A stretch of DNA of 64,000 nt from Nonomuraea candida (lineage in GTDB: Bacteria; Actinomycetota; Actinomycetes; Streptosporangiales; Streptosporangiaceae): the NCBI RefSeq assembly GCF_000725485.1, contig NZ_JOAG01000036.1, positions 62,001 through 126,000 on the forward strand, given 5' to 3'. A model generated the notes under the pieces. That model searched no databases, was not told the origin of the DNA, and saw only the letters and a list, made by a program, of their open reading frames with translations. This document shows, piece after piece, positions 7,852 to 15,175 of the stretch. The position numbers and the translations under genes are program-made. The first letter of the stretch is position 1. Each line of letters starts with the position of its first letter.

Positions 7852-8772
7852 ATGGAAGAGGACGACGACGGCGGACGGCCGGCCCGGCGCGTGGTCGCCG
7901 AGCTGCGCAGGAGGATCGCCGAGGGCCGGCTGCGCCCCGGCGACCGGGTGCCCTCGACCCGGCAGATCGTGCGCGACTTCGGCGTCGCCATGGCCACCGC
8001 GAGCCGGGCGCTGGCCCTGCTGCGCGCCGAGGGCCTGATCGTGACGACTCCGGGCTCGGGCAGCGTGGTCCGGGCCCCCGAGCCGCGCGCCCCGCGGCTG
8101 ACGCCCCGCGAGCTGACGCGTACGCGGGTCGTCGCGACCGCCATCGCGATCGCCGACCAGGAGGGCATCGAGGCGGTCTCCATGCGCGGCCTGGCCGGCC
8201 GGCTGGGCGTGACGCCCATGTCGCTCTACCACCACGTCGCCGGCCGCGACGAGCTGGAGCTCCTGATGATCCGCACGGTGTTCCGCGCCGAGCCGCTGGC
8301 CGGCGTCGCCCCCGAGGGGTGGCGCGAGCAGCTGGAGGAGGTCTACCGGCTGCAGTGGCGCCTCTACCGCCGCCACCCGTGGCTGGCCGAGCTGCTGTCG
8401 CTGACGCGGCCGCCCCTCGTGCCCGAGGCGATGGACCACAGCGAGCGCACCCTCCGGGCGCTGGCCGAGCTGGGCCTGGCGCGTGACGAGCGCAGGCGCG
8501 CGGCCCTCGCCCTGCCCGCGCTCGTCCGCGGCCTCGCCCTGACGGCCGTGGGCGAGCTGCGCGCCATGCGCGAGACCAGCATGCGCACGACCGAGTGGTG
8601 GGCGGCGATGGAGGGGGAGGTGGTGCAGCAGTTCAGGTCGGGCCGCTTCCCCTATCTCGCGGCCGTGGAGCAGACCGTGGCCACCGACGACCTGGACGAG
8701 CTGTTCGAGCACTCCTTCATGCGCTACCTCGACGGCCTCACCCTGCTCGCCGGGGCTCAGCCGTGCGAATAG
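7852..8772 (+). CDS. GntR-TetR hybrid transcriptional regulator
   Basis: 306 residues from ATG 7852. Residues 5-75 form a GntR winged helix (VVAELRRRIAEGRLRPGDRVPSTRQIVRDFGVA, with ASRALALLRAEGLI). Residues about 83-130 form a complete TetR N-terminal domain (VVATAIAIADQEGIEAVSMRGLAGRLGV, then SLYHHVAGRDEL). The remainder is a TetR_C-like all-helical ligand domain. Hybrids of this type are known in actinomycetes. Two DNA-binding modules in one chain imply a composite operator. It is divergent from the amidohydrolase gene. Its 3' end overlaps the hemolysin III gene tail-to-tail by 16 bp. Confidence 0.88.
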   Translation: MEEDDDGGRPARRVVAELRRRIAEGRLRPGDRVPSTRQIVRDFGVAMATASRALALLRAEGLIVTTPGSGSVVRAPEPRAPRLTPRELTRTRVVATAIAIADQEGIEAVSMRGLAGRLGVTPMSLYHHVAGRDELELLMIRTVFRAEPLAGVAPEGWREQLEEVYRLQWRLYRRHPWLAELLSLTRPPLVPEAMDHSERTLRALAELGLARDERRRAALALPALVRGLALTAVGELRAMRETSMRTTEWWAAMEGEVVQQFRSGRFPYLAAVEQTVATDDLDELFEHSFMRYLDGLTLLAGAQPCE

Positions 8773-9404
8773 ACCACGATCGACACCGCGATGTACTGCA
8801 CCAGGTACGCGGCGATGGTGAAGGCGTGGAAGACCTCGTGGAAGCCGAACCAGCGGGGCGAGGGGTCGGGGCGGCGCAGGCCGTACACGACGGCGCCGGC
8901 GGAGTAGAAGACGCCGCCGACGGCCACCAGCACGACGGCGGCCACGCCCGCGCCTTCGAGGAGCTGCGGCATGACGAAGACCGCGGTCCAGCCCAGGGCC
9001 AGGTAGAGGACCGTGTAGAGCCAGCGGGGGGCGTTCATCCAGAACACCCGGAACAACACGCCGGAGAGGGCGCCGCCCCAGATGACCGAGAGCACCGCCA
9101 CCCTGGGCGCCCCGTCGAGCGCCAGCAGGGCGAACGGGGTGTAGGTGCCGGCGATGATCAGGTAGATGTTCGCGTGGTCGGCGCGGCGCAGGAGCTCGGC
9201 CAGCCGGGGGCCGAGCGTGCTGCGGTGGTAGGTGGCCGAGATGCCGAACAGCAGGGCCGACGTGATGGCGTAGACAGCGGAGGCAAGCCGTGCCTGCAAG
9301 GTGGGGCCGAGCGCCACGAGCACGAACCCGGCGATCAACGTCACAGGTAGTGCTCCGGTGTGCAACCAGCCTCGCAGTCTGGGCTTGACGGCGATGGTCG
9401 TCAT
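8757..9404 (-). CDS. trhA: Hemolysin III / TrhA family membrane protein
   Basis: 215 residues from ATG 9404. Seven hydrophobic segments are present, with the metal-ligand pattern of the family: ATYHRSTLG (H and S), RADHANIYLIIAGTYTPFALL, and FGFHEVFHAF near the C-terminus. This is the hemolysin III / PAQR superfamily, implicated in membrane-energetics or lipid homeostasis in bacteria. I prefer ATG 9404 because MTTIAVKPRLRGWLH starts the family-like N-terminus, and a 20-bp palindrome ends two bases before it. No Shine-Dalgarno sequence is visible, and TACCGT lies 7 nt upstream, so a leaderless transcript is likely. It is tail-to-tail with the GntR-TetR gene. Confidence 0.88.
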   Translation of the reverse strand: MTTIAVKPRLRGWLHTGALPVTLIAGFVLVALGPTLQARLASAVYAITSALLFGISATYHRSTLGPRLAELLRRADHANIYLIIAGTYTPFALLALDGAPRVAVLSVIWGGALSGVLFRVFWMNAPRWLYTVLYLALGWTAVFVMPQLLEGAGVAAVVLVAVGGVFYSAGAVVYGLRRPDPSPRWFGFHEVFHAFTIAAYLVQYIAVSIVVYSHG

Positions 9405-9406
9405 GA

Positions 9407-9426
9407 AACCTACGGTACCGTAGGTT
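9407..9426 (-). promoter_or_regulatory. 20-bp perfect palindrome at the trhA start
   Basis: AACCTACGGTACCGTAGGTT is perfectly self-complementary over 20 bp and ends 2 bp before the trhA ATG. On the minus strand TACCGT (TAnnnT type) ends 7 nt before the start codon, as expected for a -10 element of a leaderless gene, so the palindrome covers the promoter. Length and symmetry fit a TetR-type operator. It also lies 13 bp from the 3' end of the penicillin-binding protein gene. Confidence 0.75.
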
Positions 9427-9438
9427 AGGGCAAAGAGG

Positions 9439-10971
9439 TCAGAGGCCACTGAAGAAGCGGGCGGCGATGGGGACGGCCGCCGAGCGGCCGGAGCCGCCGT
9501 TCCGGACGAAGACGCAGAAGGCCAGATCGTCGCGGTAGCCGATGAACCAGCCGTGCGAGGTCTGGCCGTCCACCTCCGCCGTGCCGGTCTTCCCGGCCAC
9601 CCCCTCCGGCAGCCCCGCCCCGCTCGCGGTCCCGTGGTCCACCACGGCCGCCATCATGTCCCTGAGCGCCGCGGTGACCCCCTCGTCCATCGGGACGTCC
9701 TTGTGCGGGACGCCGTCGATGGCGCGTACCTGCTCCTCCGACAGCAGCCGGGGCGAGCGCCAGGTGCCGCTCTGGACGGCGGCGGCCAGCGCGGCCATGC
9801 ACAGCGGGGTGGTGACCACCTCGCCCTGGCCGATGGAGTTGAGGGCGAGCAGGTCCAGGTCGTCGGTGTCGGGGACGGCGCCGCAGCTGCCGCCGATGCC
9901 GGTGGCGTAGGACCGGCCGAAGCCCCACTCGTCCGCCGCCGCGCGCAGCTCGTCCATGGTCAGCTTGGTGGTGGCCTGCTCGATGAACGTGGTGTTGCAG
10001 GAGTGGGCGAACGCGTCGGTGAAGCTCACGGTGCCGTGGTCCGCGTCGTCGGCGTTGTGGTAGGAGGCGTGGAACGGAATCTGGTACGAGGCGGGGCAGG
10101 CGAGCTGCGCGGTCGGGTCGAGCCCGCTCTTGAGCAGCGCCGCCGCGGTGATCACCTTGAAGACCGAGCCGGGCGCGAACACGTCGCGCACGGCGCTGTA
10201 GTTCCCGCCGAGCCGGTCGGCCAGGGCGAGGATCTCGCCGGTGCTCGGCCGGATGACGATGATCGCCGAGTCCTCCGTCCCGTCCAGGGAGCGGGCGGCG
10301 GCGGCCTGCACCGGCCGCGACAGCGTGGTGCGCTCGACGTGGGCCTCGGGCTCGCGCGTCAGCAGCGCCTTGTCCGGTTGCCCCGGCACCTTGGACAGCA
10401 GCACCCAGCCGCGGTGGACCTGCTCGAACTCGGGCTTGAGCGGGTTCAGGTACGCCTCGGCGTAGCTGTCGTTCGGGATCCTGGCGCCCTCGCGGGTGAC
10501 CAGCTCGACCCGCGACGACTTGGTCTCCCCGAGCTCCAGCGTGCCGCCGTCCTTGAGCAGCGGGTGCAGGGTCTCGGGGCTCCACAGGACCTTCCACGCC
10601 CGCTCGCGCACGGCCAGCCGCAGCGTGCTGCCGAACGGCCACTCGCCGAACTCGGCGAGCACGCGCACCCCGCTGAACGCCACCTCGGCGGTTCCGTCGC
10701 CCGTGCTCTTCACCGGGCCGGGGGTGAGCCGGAGGGCCTCGACGTGCAGCTCCTCGCTCAGCTCCCGGTGCCGGGCGATGAAGTCGGACGGCGGCCGGTC
10801 CACCAGCCGCGCCATCTCCATCAGGTCGCCCTCGCGCCAGGAGTCGAAGTACGCGGCGGCCGTCTGCGCGGCGCTGCCCTTGACCCGGTTGGCCGCCACG
10901 ACGGCGAAAGCACCCGCCCCGACTACCGCGGCGACCGCGATAACGAGCACAATCAGCCTTCTCCGTCGCAT
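9439..10971 (-). CDS. MecA-type penicillin-binding protein (transpeptidase)
   Basis: 510 residues. There is a signal anchor (residues 5-27), then an NTF2-like N-terminal domain (AAQTAAAYFDSWREGDLMEMARLV) as in MecA/PBP2a, a linker domain, and a transpeptidase domain with all three active-site motifs: SVFK (S269, K272), SCN (324-326) and KTG (461-463, in GKTGTAEV). It is therefore expected to be a catalytic D,D-transpeptidase acting outside the membrane in peptidoglycan cross-linking. PBP2a-like proteins can have low beta-lactam affinity, but that cannot be read from sequence alone. The gene is monocistronic, with the spermidine-synthase-like gene divergent upstream. Confidence 0.92.
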   Translation of the reverse strand: MRRRRLIVLVIAVAAVVGAGAFAVVAANRVKGSAAQTAAAYFDSWREGDLMEMARLVDRPPSDFIARHRELSEELHVEALRLTPGPVKSTGDGTAEVAFSGVRVLAEFGEWPFGSTLRLAVRERAWKVLWSPETLHPLLKDGGTLELGETKSSRVELVTREGARIPNDSYAEAYLNPLKPEFEQVHRGWVLLSKVPGQPDKALLTREPEAHVERTTLSRPVQAAAARSLDGTEDSAIIVIRPSTGEILALADRLGGNYSAVRDVFAPGSVFKVITAAALLKSGLDPTAQLACPASYQIPFHASYHNADDADHGTVSFTDAFAHSCNTTFIEQATTKLTMDELRAAADEWGFGRSYATGIGGSCGAVPDTDDLDLLALNSIGQGEVVTTPLCMAALAAAVQSGTWRSPRLLSEEQVRAIDGVPHKDVPMDEGVTAALRDMMAAVVDHGTASGAGLPEGVAGKTGTAEVDGQTSHGWFIGYRDDLAFCVFVRNGGSGRSAAVPIAARFFSGL

Positions 10972-10999
10972 ACGGTTTCTCCCGGGGAGGGGATCAGAG

Positions 11000-11845
11000 G
11001 TGGCACGTGGACAGCGGGAACCGATGCCTGGCAGTTACCCGGTGACGTTCGGCGAGGTCGAACTTCTCCGGGACCTGGACAGGCAGGACGGCTGGGTGCT
11101 GTCCAAAGATGGCGTACCTCAGTCGTACATAGATCTACAAGACCCGACATTTCTGGAATTTGAGTATGTACGACTCATGGCGGATGTGATCGACCTTTTG
11201 CCAGACGGGCCGCTGAGCTGCGTGCACGTGGGCGGCGGCGCCTGCACCATCCCCCGCTACGTCTCCGCCACCCGCTCCGGCTCCCGGCACATCGTCATCG
11301 AGCCCGACGGCCTGCTGGTCAACCTGGTCCGCGAGCAGCTCGACCTGCGCTCGGTGCCCCGCCTGAAGGTCATCGTCGCCGGCGGCCGGGAGGGCACGGC
11401 CAAGGTGTGGGACGAGACGGCCGACCTCGTCGTCCTCGACGCCTTCACCGGGGCGACGATGCCGGTGGAGCTGGCGACGACGGAGTACATGGGCGACATC
11501 GCCCGCATCCTGCGCCCCGACGGCACCCTGCTGATCAACCTCGCCGACGGCAAGGGCCTGGCCTTCGCCAAACGCCTCCTCGCCACGGTGACCGGCACCT
11601 TCCGGCACGTGGCGCTGCTGGCGGAGCCGGGCATCATGCGGGGCCGCCGCTTCGGCAACCTGATCGTGGCGGCCTCCCGTACGGGCCTGCCGGTGGACCT
11701 GCTGACCCGGCGGGCGGCCGGCGGCCTGACGCAGGCGAGATGCGTGTACGGGGAGGCGCTGACGAACTTCATCGCCGGCGCGGCGCCCATCCAGGACGGC
11801 GACCCGGTCATGGCCCCTGTGCCACCACCGGCCGTCTTCGGCTGA
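11000..11845 (+). CDS. Spermidine-synthase-like methyltransferase-fold protein
   Basis: 281 residues from GTG 11000, chosen because GGGAGGGG stands 8 nt upstream; the ATG at 11024 has no comparable site. The Rossmann motif LSCVHVGGGACTIPRYV, the acidic turn in IVIEPDGLLV, and LVVLDAFTGATMPVEL match the spermidine synthase / PMT superfamily. There are no transmembrane segments, unlike the MFS-fused versions. The polyamine-binding aspartates are not clearly conserved, so it may be one of the many family members that do not make spermidine. The divergent neighbour is the penicillin-binding protein gene, with only 28 bp between the starts. Confidence 0.75.
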   Translation: MARGQREPMPGSYPVTFGEVELLRDLDRQDGWVLSKDGVPQSYIDLQDPTFLEFEYVRLMADVIDLLPDGPLSCVHVGGGACTIPRYVSATRSGSRHIVIEPDGLLVNLVREQLDLRSVPRLKVIVAGGREGTAKVWDETADLVVLDAFTGATMPVELATTEYMGDIARILRPDGTLLINLADGKGLAFAKRLLATVTGTFRHVALLAEPGIMRGRRFGNLIVAASRTGLPVDLLTRRAAGGLTQARCVYGEALTNFIAGAAPIQDGDPVMAPVPPPAVFG

Positions 11846-12079
11846 CCCCACTCGCCCACCCCAATCCCATGTACCGGGTGGGCCTTTGGGACCCCGCCCC
11901 GAAAAGGGCTTCGCGGCGGGGCGCCTGGCCGCTGGAAACTCACCTCGAAGGGGTCTCGCGGTCGGCTTGGGCTGTGCTGGTTCGGGTCCCGCTTGCCTTG
12001 CGTGACACACCCCTTGACTCCGGGCGTTGTTGAGCTGACCATCGAGTGGTCTGCAACACTCTGCAACAGTGAGGGGCCG
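11846..12079. other. Intergenic region with hairpin and short direct repeat
   Basis: 234 bp without a gene. A stem CCCCGCC / GGCGGGG (11892-11898 and 11915-11921) is a possible terminator for the upstream gene. TTGACT at 12012-12017 could be a -35 element for the next operon, though no good -10 follows. Just before the next start the words CTGCAACACT and CTGCAACAGT are repeated (about 12050-12070), a possible binding site for the XRE regulator of this cluster. Confidence 0.4.
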
Positions 12080-12286
12080 ATGGTGAAGATCACTCTCGTG
12101 GCAGGAGACCCCGACTCGCAGCCCCAAGGGTCCCCCACGCTCTACAAGACCGACCGTGGGTCATGGCTCGTACAGGGATGGGTCGTCACCGACCCGGACG
12201 CGCTCCGGGAGATGAACATCCCCGAGGGCGAGGCCGCGGTCGAGATTCCGGACAGGCTCGTTCCCTTCTTTCGCGAAGGCGAGTGA
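12080..12286 (+). CDS. Small hypothetical protein of the WhiJ-like cluster
   Basis: 68 residues from ATG 12080, with GAGGGG in front. It has an even mix of beta-type residues (YKTDRGSWLVQGWVVTD) and an acidic C-terminus. I cannot assign a named family. In actinomycetes such small proteins recur beside DUF6879 and XRE-DUF5753 genes in clusters related to whiJ, which influence development. Its stop overlaps the next start (TGATG), so it is translationally coupled to the DUF6879 gene. Confidence 0.7.
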   Translation: MVKITLVAGDPDSQPQGSPTLYKTDRGSWLVQGWVVTDPDALREMNIPEGEAAVEIPDRLVPFFREGE

Positions 12287-12801
12287 TGGGACTCTCGTAC
12301 GAGCAGTTCAATGCGCTCTTCACGCAATTCGACCGGTCCGCCATCCACTTGGAGATGCGGGACTCCTACGGCACCGAGGTCGAGCTCCCGCACATGGCGA
12401 AGTGGGCGGTCGGCGAGCCGGATGACCTCGAATGGCTGCGCGACTGGTGCGACCTGGTGCGCGACGGCACCGAAGCCGGGAAGACGTTCAAGCGCGCCCA
12501 CGTCGTCTCCGAGCCGCTGAGCGACTATCAGCGCTGGTCGCACAGCGTCATGCAGCCGCACCTCAACGCCGGCTGCGAGGTGCGCTGGGTGCCGCGACGG
12601 CTGGTCTCTTCCATCGCCTTTCCGGGCAACGACTTCTGGTTGTTCGACAGCCGCCTGGTGGTGTTCCACCACTATGCGGGCAACGGCCGGAACATCGACT
12701 TCACCACCTCGACCGATGCTCACGACGTGCGCCTGTGCATGTCGGCGTTCGAGGCGGTCTGGGGGCTGGGCATCCCGCACGCCGAGTACAAGCCGTCCTG
12801 A
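12286..12801 (+). CDS. DUF6879 family protein
   Basis: 171 residues from ATG 12286. Recognisable elements are SYEQFNALFTQFDRSAIHLEMRD, then FKRAHVVSEPLSDYQRW, WVPRRLVSSIAFPGNDFWLFD, and the final block (DVRLCMSAFEAVWGLGIPH). This is the DUF6879 pattern found almost only in actinomycetes, nearly always next to an XRE-DUF5753 regulator. The biochemical role is unknown. It is the middle gene of a three-gene unit, coupled to the small protein upstream and 19 bp from the regulator start downstream. Confidence 0.82.
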   Translation: MGLSYEQFNALFTQFDRSAIHLEMRDSYGTEVELPHMAKWAVGEPDDLEWLRDWCDLVRDGTEAGKTFKRAHVVSEPLSDYQRWSHSVMQPHLNAGCEVRWVPRRLVSSIAFPGNDFWLFDSRLVVFHHYAGNGRNIDFTTSTDAHDVRLCMSAFEAVWGLGIPHAEYKPS

Positions 12802-12820
12802 ACGGCGAGAAGATCGTTCA

Positions 12821-13675
12821 GTGACCAGCTCGGCGCAGCAGGCGCGGCAAGCCTTCGGTGAACGTCTACGAGAGATCCGCTTGGCCGCGGGTCTCTCGGG
12901 ACGGCAGCTCGCAGTGGCAGTCGGGATCCATTTCACCAAGGTCAGCCGCGTGGAGCATGGCAGGCAGACCCCCACGGATGCCGAGATCCGCGCATGGTGC
13001 TCCGCCTGCGACGCCAAGGACGAAGCGCCCGGTCTGATCTCCCAGGCGCGGCAGGTCGATTCGCTCTACCGCGAATGGCGCAGGCAGGCGCGTACGGGCC
13101 TGCGCCGGCTCCAGGAGGACATGGCGACGCTCTACGACCGCACCAGGCTGTTCCGCGTCCACGAGCATTGGAGCATCCCCGGCCTGCTGCAAACAGCCGC
13201 GTACTCGATCGCGAGCATGGCCTACTGGGCTCAGCTCCTCGACCTCCCCGACGATCGTGAAGAGGCGACCGCGGCCCGACTGACCCGCCAGCGCATCCTC
13301 CGGGAGGGCGATCACCGGTTCGTGTTCCTGCTCGCCGAGCAGACCTTGAGAACCCGTGTCTGCTCAGCCGAGGCCATGCTTGAGCAGCTCGACCGGGTCA
13401 TGGCGGCCATCGCCCTGCCCAATGTGTCGATCGGGATCATCCCCGCGGAGGCCGGCCTGGGAGCCCACACGCAAACCGCCTTCTGGATCTTTGATGAGCG
13501 TCTCGTCAAGGTCGAGACGCTGACGGCAGCGCTCGACATCTCCCGGCCTGAGGAGGTGCACATCTACCTGACCGTCTTCGAGCAGATGGCACGGGCCGCC
13601 GTCTATGGCGATGCGGCGCGGTCGCTGATCCTGCGGGCGCGGGACGGAATTCTGCAACAACCTGAAACATCGTAG
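12821..13675 (+). CDS. XRE-family regulator with DUF5753 domain (WhiJ-like)
   Basis: 284 residues from GTG 12821. Residues 10-65 form a helix-turn-helix (FGERLREIRLAAGLSGRQLAVAVG, with HFTKVSRVEHGRQTPT). From about residue 100 a DUF5753 domain follows, with HEHWSIPGLLQTAAYSIASM, EQTLRTRVCSAEAMLEQLDRV and IGIIPAEAGL. Proteins of this architecture include WhiJ and its many paralogues in Streptomyces, which work with small partner proteins. The partner here is probably the small protein at 12080 and/or the DUF6879 protein. The partner-sensing mechanism is not known. Confidence 0.87.
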   Translation: MTSSAQQARQAFGERLREIRLAAGLSGRQLAVAVGIHFTKVSRVEHGRQTPTDAEIRAWCSACDAKDEAPGLISQARQVDSLYREWRRQARTGLRRLQEDMATLYDRTRLFRVHEHWSIPGLLQTAAYSIASMAYWAQLLDLPDDREEATAARLTRQRILREGDHRFVFLLAEQTLRTRVCSAEAMLEQLDRVMAAIALPNVSIGIIPAEAGLGAHTQTAFWIFDERLVKVETLTAALDISRPEEVHIYLTVFEQMARAAVYGDAARSLILRARDGILQQPETS

Positions 13676-13875
13676 AGCGAAGCGCTTCGGCCGTTCTACC
13701 GTTCCGTACATGGACAGTCACGGGTCCGGTCCTCCGATGCGAGCGTCCTCTCCGTTGCCGGGCAGGGGCGCGACCGCGAGCAGGCCGGCCGGGTTCGACA
13801 CCGTGAGTGGATGAGCGGATGGCGACAGCACCGCATGTCCGCGTGGCGCATGGCGATGAGCAAGGGGAGCGGTTC

Positions 13876-14340
13876 GTGCCTGATCAGAGCGGTTATGACC
13901 CGTCCTGGATCGACGACAAGGAGCCGGTCACCGTGCAGGACATCCGGCTGTTGCATCAGCAGGCGCTGGATGCCGGTTGCGATCCGGACGCCCTGAGGCG
14001 GGGCTTGGAGGCCGCGGTCCGGGAGGCGGGCGGGATGGAGGGGCTTGCGCGCCGGTGGACGCATCGCAACGAGATGCGCCGCCTGCTGGGTGAGTTCAGG
14101 GCGCAGATCCGCCGTTACCGCCGGCCGCCTGCGGATCGGGCCGGGACGGACGACGACAGGCAGCGGCTCCGCGACCTGGTGGCCCGCTATCCGGACCTGG
14201 CCCGCGAGGCTCTCGGCGGCGGCGAGGTCCCTCCGACCGGAGGGCCGGGTGGTCCCGCCCATGCGGTGTGGCGGGTCACCTGCGCGGACGGCCCGGTGTT
14301 GGAACAGTCCGCCGGGCCACCGGCCCCACCCTGTGGAGGA
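13876..14340 (+). pseudogene. Hypothetical protein, probably truncated (no stop codon in place)
   Basis: From GTG 13876 (behind AGGGGAG) the frame codes a helix-rich, strongly charged sequence: SWIDDKEPVTVQDIRLLHQQAL, GLEAAVREAGGMEGLARRW, RLLGEFRAQIRRYRR and a coiled-coil-like DLVARYPDLA. It looks like real protein for about 120-130 residues. It then turns into Pro/Gly/Arg-rich text over the structured DNA at 14322-14453 and stays open into the HdeD gene in another frame, so there is no sensible end. I read it as a gene whose 3' part is lost. The end coordinate is approximate. A true but unusual short gene with a missed frameshift is the alternative. Confidence 0.35.
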
Positions 14341-14355
14341 AAGAAGGGTGGGGCC
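14322..14355. terminator. 11-bp GC-rich hairpin
   Basis: GGCCCCACCCT (14322-14332) and its exact complement (14345-14355) flank a 12-nt purine-rich loop. It lies between the broken frame and the HdeD gene. There is no U-tract, as is common for actinomycete terminators, so it may be a terminator or part of the larger structured leader that follows. Confidence 0.5.
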
Positions 14356-14360
14356 ACCGA

Positions 14361-14570
14361 GCGCCGCCCCCGGAGGGCTTGGGTCGCGCCGCGGGACTTC
14401 GACCGGTCCTGGCGCTCGCTGCGACCGGGCCGTACGCACTCCGGGGGCGGCGCCCTGCGGCCGCAGGAGAGCAGCGGGCGCGGGCGCGCACGCGTGCCGG
14501 GGACGGGATCGCCGATATTTGACCTGCTGCTGGTCTGTTCGAGGGCACAGGACGGAAAGGCAGACCAGCA
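14361..14570 (+). promoter_or_regulatory. Structured leader upstream of the HdeD-like gene
   Basis: A 15-bp perfect inverted repeat (GCGCCGCCCCCGGAG at 14361-14375 with 14439-14453) encloses a smaller stem GGTCGC / GCGACC and an inner GGAC / GTCC pair, giving a nested arrangement. Further on, TGCTGGTCTG (14528-14537) pairs perfectly with CAGACCAGCA (14561-14570), whose last base is the A of the ATG. The GGAAAGG ribosome-binding site sits in that loop. Folding would therefore affect start-codon access. No known riboswitch class is recognised. Whether it is transcribed is unknown. Confidence 0.45.
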
Positions 14571-15112
14571 TGGGGGAATTGTCTCGGACGTGGTGGCTGC
14601 TGCTCATACGCGGCCTGCTGGCCATCGTCTTCGGCGTGCTGGCCCTCATCTGGCCCGGGATCACGCTGCTCGCGCTGGTGGCCTTCTTCGGCGCGTACGC
14701 CCTCGTCAGCGGGCTGTTCGCGCTCTTCGCCGGGTTCCGGCACGGGACCCGGTCGAGAGCCTGGCTGATCGTCTCCGGGATCATCGGGATCCTGGCCGGC
14801 ATCGTGGCGCTCGTCTGGCCGGGCATCACCTCCCTGGCGCTGCTCTACGTCGTGGCCCTCTGGGCGATCTTCACCGGCGTGTCCGAGATCGTGGCCGGGA
14901 TCGAGCTGCGCAAGGTCATCGACAACGAGTGGCTGTTCATCATCGGTGGCGCGCTGTCGGTGATCTTCGGCGTGCTGCTGCTCCTCTGGCCGGGCGCGGG
15001 CATGCTGAGCCTCGTCTGGCTGATCGGCGCCTTCGCGATCCTGTACGGCATCGCCATGATTGCCTTGTCGCTACGCGTGAAGAACTTCACTCCGGGTGCA
15101 GGCGTGCCGTAA
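14570..15112 (+). CDS. HdeD-like / DUF308 membrane protein
   Basis: 180 residues from ATG 14570. There are six hydrophobic segments in three similar pairs, each beginning with a pattern like LLIRGLLAIVFGVLALIWPGITLL, repeated as IVSGIIGILAGIVALVWPGITSL and FIIGGALSVIFGVLLLLWPGAG. The triplicated GxxxxxFGxxxLxWPG motif is diagnostic of the HdeD/DUF308 family. E. coli HdeD is linked to acid resistance; the role in actinomycetes is unknown. The start codon lies in a predicted hairpin with its ribosome-binding site in the loop. Confidence 0.88.
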   Translation: MGELSRTWWLLLIRGLLAIVFGVLALIWPGITLLALVAFFGAYALVSGLFALFAGFRHGTRSRAWLIVSGIIGILAGIVALVWPGITSLALLYVVALWAIFTGVSEIVAGIELRKVIDNEWLFIIGGALSVIFGVLLLLWPGAGMLSLVWLIGAFAILYGIAMIALSLRVKNFTPGAGVP

Positions 15113-15175
15113 ATTTTGTATATGTACCGGCGTTCTGCGAGAGGAACGTCAGGCCCGACCCTCTGTGGAGGCGCC

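Noticed and set aside
9439..10971. Self-resistance marker for a beta-lactam cluster
   Set aside because: A MecA-type transpeptidase is common in actinomycetes and there are no producer genes around it.
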